A stretch of 64,000 bases of DNA, taken from the NCBI RefSeq assembly GCF_000019185.1, contig NC_010334.1, positions 3,100,001 to 3,164,000 on the forward strand. The letters are read 5' to 3'. Origin of the DNA: Shewanella halifaxensis HAW-EB4 (GTDB lineage Bacteria > Pseudomonadota > Gammaproteobacteria > Enterobacterales > Shewanellaceae). The translations under genes and the position numbers were made by a program. Below, in pieces: positions 62,582 to 64,000 of the stretch. Under the pieces are notes generated by a model. The model saw nothing but the letters and a program-made list of their open reading frames with translations, was not told the origin of the DNA and did no database searches. How positions within the stretch are numbered: the stretch's first letter is position 1; each line of letters begins with the position of its first letter.

Positions 62582-64000
62582 ATGCTCAACAAGAAACCTT
62601 CATGGCTTATGCCTACCTTGATTGCCAGTGCTGTAGCAATAAGCCTTGGAGCTTGTTCATCAGACGATGACGAACCCAACGTAGTCGAAGAGGACACTGC
62701 CGTCGTTGCACCGACGCCAGAGCCCGGCCCCATCTTCCCTGATGGTGCCATCATGGTTGAAGACGGTGAAAACCTAACCATCCGCATCCAAGAAGCCTTA
62801 ATCAACGCACAAAGCGGTGACGTTATCGTGCTACCCAAAGGTAACTTTGAGATCGAGTCAACACTACTTTTTGACGGTGATGTCGACGGTGACGGCAGTT
62901 ACGCAAAAAACGTAACCATTATGGGTTATGGCATGGAAAAGACGGTTCTAGACTTCTCCAATGCTAACTCAGGCGATGGTATCTTTGTTCAGAATGCGCT
63001 CAATATTATTATTCAGGATATGTCGGTCAATGAAGCCAAAAACAACGGCATAAAGCTTAAAAATACCAATGGCATCATCCTACGTCGACTCGCTACCGTC
63101 TGGGAAGGTGAGCTAGATGAAGGCAACGGCGCTTACGGTCTCTACCCTGTTGAGTGTGAGAACATTCTAATTGAAGATACTTATGTGCGTGGTAGTGCCG
63201 ATGCAGGTATTTATGTCGGCCAGTCTCAGTACATAGTGGTCCGTCGAAATATCGCCAAAGAAAACGTTGCCGGTATTGAAATTGAAAACTCAAAATATGC
63301 CGACGTGTATGACAACGAAGCCATGGGCAATACTGGTGGTATTTTGGTATTCGATCTACCTATCGGCAACCATAGATACGGCTCAAGCGTGCGTATCTTC
63401 AATAACAAAGTCTACGATAACAATACCAAAAACTTTGCTAACGCCTCTGCTAACCCGGCTGGTGTACATATCGTTCCACCAGGAACCGGTATGATTATTC
63501 TCTCTACCGATGATGTCGAGATCTTCAACAACGAGGTAACTAACCACGATACCATGGGGGTGACGATCTCAAGCTTCTTCATCGCTGAGCCCGATATCTC
63601 AACCTTTGTCGCCAACTATGGCCAACCGGGTCAGCCTATCGAAGATGGCTGGCGACCGACGCCGCGTAATATCTATCTACACGATAATGTGATTGAAGGC
63701 TATGGCCAGAAGCCAAACGGTTATCTTATCGATGACATCATCAAAGGTTATCTATTTACTCACGGTCAATTCCCTGGCGTGCTCTACGATGGTTTAGGTG
63801 AGTTACTCTCCAATAACGGTACCGCTGCTTATCTAGGCTTACAGGAGCTCCCTTTTGCAGCGGATGGCAGCGATAACATCTGTGCTAGCAACAACGGCGA
63901 TGTCTCATTTGGTCGTTTGTACGCTAACGACAATACCGATATGGCGAGCCCCGAGTTCTTATTTGAGAAGACTCAAGTCGATATTATGGATTGCCAACAG
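62582..64000 (+). CDS. right-handed beta-helix lipoprotein, 3' end beyond the window
   Basis: Secreted lipoprotein, at least 473 aa, open at the window end. The start MLNKKPSWLMPTLIASAVAI and then SLGACSSDDDEP is a lipoprotein signal with lipobox Cys; an acidic/Pro spacer leads to beta-helix repeats (VTIMGYGMEKTVLDFSNANS, INIIIQDMSVNEAKNNGIKL-type turns) with an Asp/Gly-rich loop DGDVDGDGS. GGAGACGCT precedes ATG. Such proteins bind or cut polysaccharides, but no catalytic motif is visible, so function is open. Confidence 0.8.
   Translation, partial: MLNKKPSWLMPTLIASAVAISLGACSSDDDEPNVVEEDTAVVAPTPEPGPIFPDGAIMVEDGENLTIRIQEALINAQSGDVIVLPKGNFEIESTLLFDGDVDGDGSYAKNVTIMGYGMEKTVLDFSNANSGDGIFVQNALNIIIQDMSVNEAKNNGIKLKNTNGIILRRLATVWEGELDEGNGAYGLYPVECENILIEDTYVRGSADAGIYVGQSQYIVVRRNIAKENVAGIEIENSKYADVYDNEAMGNTGGILVFDLPIGNHRYGSSVRIFNNKVYDNNTKNFANASANPAGVHIVPPGTGMIILSTDDVEIFNNEVTNHDTMGVTISSFFIAEPDISTFVANYGQPGQPIEDGWRPTPRNIYLHDNVIEGYGQKPNGYLIDDIIKGYLFTHGQFPGVLYDGLGELLSNNGTAAYLGLQELPFAADGSDNICASNNGDVSFGRLYANDNTDMASPEFLFEKTQVDIMDCQQ

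Noticed and set aside
62491..62838. 115-codon minus-strand frame overlapping the start of the beta-helix gene
   Set aside because: Shadow of the true plus-strand lipoprotein gene, which has a good ribosome site and signal peptide.
1..64000. Defence island, prophage, biosynthetic cluster or CRISPR array
   Set aside because: No integrase, capsid, nuclease-helicase pair, NRPS/PKS or spaced repeat array was seen; the genes are mostly conserved core functions.

Overview
The window reads as chromosomal DNA of a marine gammaproteobacterium, most probably Shewanella. The inference rests on gene content and synteny: H-NOX beside a histidine kinase, the acetate-type symporter with its small DUF4212 partner, smc-zipA-ligA next to cysZ and cysK, yhdT-panF, pflB-pflA beside yfbV-ackA-pta, folX-yfcH and tesA-ybbA-ybbP. 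Most genes are core metabolism or housekeeping. I see no rRNA, tRNA, CRISPR array, prophage or intact insertion sequence.

Layout. 1-2.6 kb: H-NOX nitric oxide sensor and a hybrid histidine kinase. 2.6-8 kb (minus strand): DEDDh exonuclease, a cNMP/CBS/DUF294 protein, a sodium:solute symporter with its small subunit, then a pentamer-based tandem repeat. 8-12.8 kb: PP2C phosphatase, RarD permease, a secreted EEP-fold lipoprotein with an EF-hand loop and a PEBP protein; the last two are flanked by two related copies of a MITE-like repeat. 12.9-19 kb: DsbA, an SDR protein, an HD-GYP phosphodiesterase, small membrane and hypothetical proteins, a possible sRNA and LigA. 19-28.6 kb: ZipA, SMC, CysZ, a double-receiver diguanylate cyclase, an RDD protein and CysK. 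28.6-39.8 kb: TetR regulator and divergent methyltransferase, TDT transporter, TonB-dependent receptor behind a textbook CRP site, YfcC carrier, PanF-YhdT and a divergent LysR regulator.

39.8-51.5 kb is the fermentative pyruvate/formate/acetate block: a FocA channel fused to a CBS pair (with an FNR-like box upstream), a DUF3360 membrane protein of unknown function, PflB, PflA, YfbV, AckA and Pta. Two perfect copies of a PdhR-type operator, AATTGGT-CTT-ACCAATT, lie upstream of the DUF3360 gene and of pflB. This ties the uncharacterised transporter-like protein to pyruvate-responsive control. PflB makes formate and acetyl-CoA, Pta and AckA turn acetyl-CoA into acetate and ATP, FocA-CBS moves formate, and the DUF3360 protein probably moves a related acid.

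51.6-64 kb: an ABM-fold protein, a small lipoprotein, a short hypothetical protein, a methyltransferase coupled to an AI-2E family permease, FolX, YfcH, the YbbP/YbbA ABC system with divergent TesA, a DUF481 outer-membrane protein and a right-handed beta-helix lipoprotein that runs off the window end.

The most novel items are the PdhR-controlled DUF3360 protein, the FocA-CBS fusion, a possible sRNA at about 16.1-16.3 kb, the MITE pair and the pentamer tandem repeat. All functional statements come from reading the sequence and from family knowledge; no database search was run.
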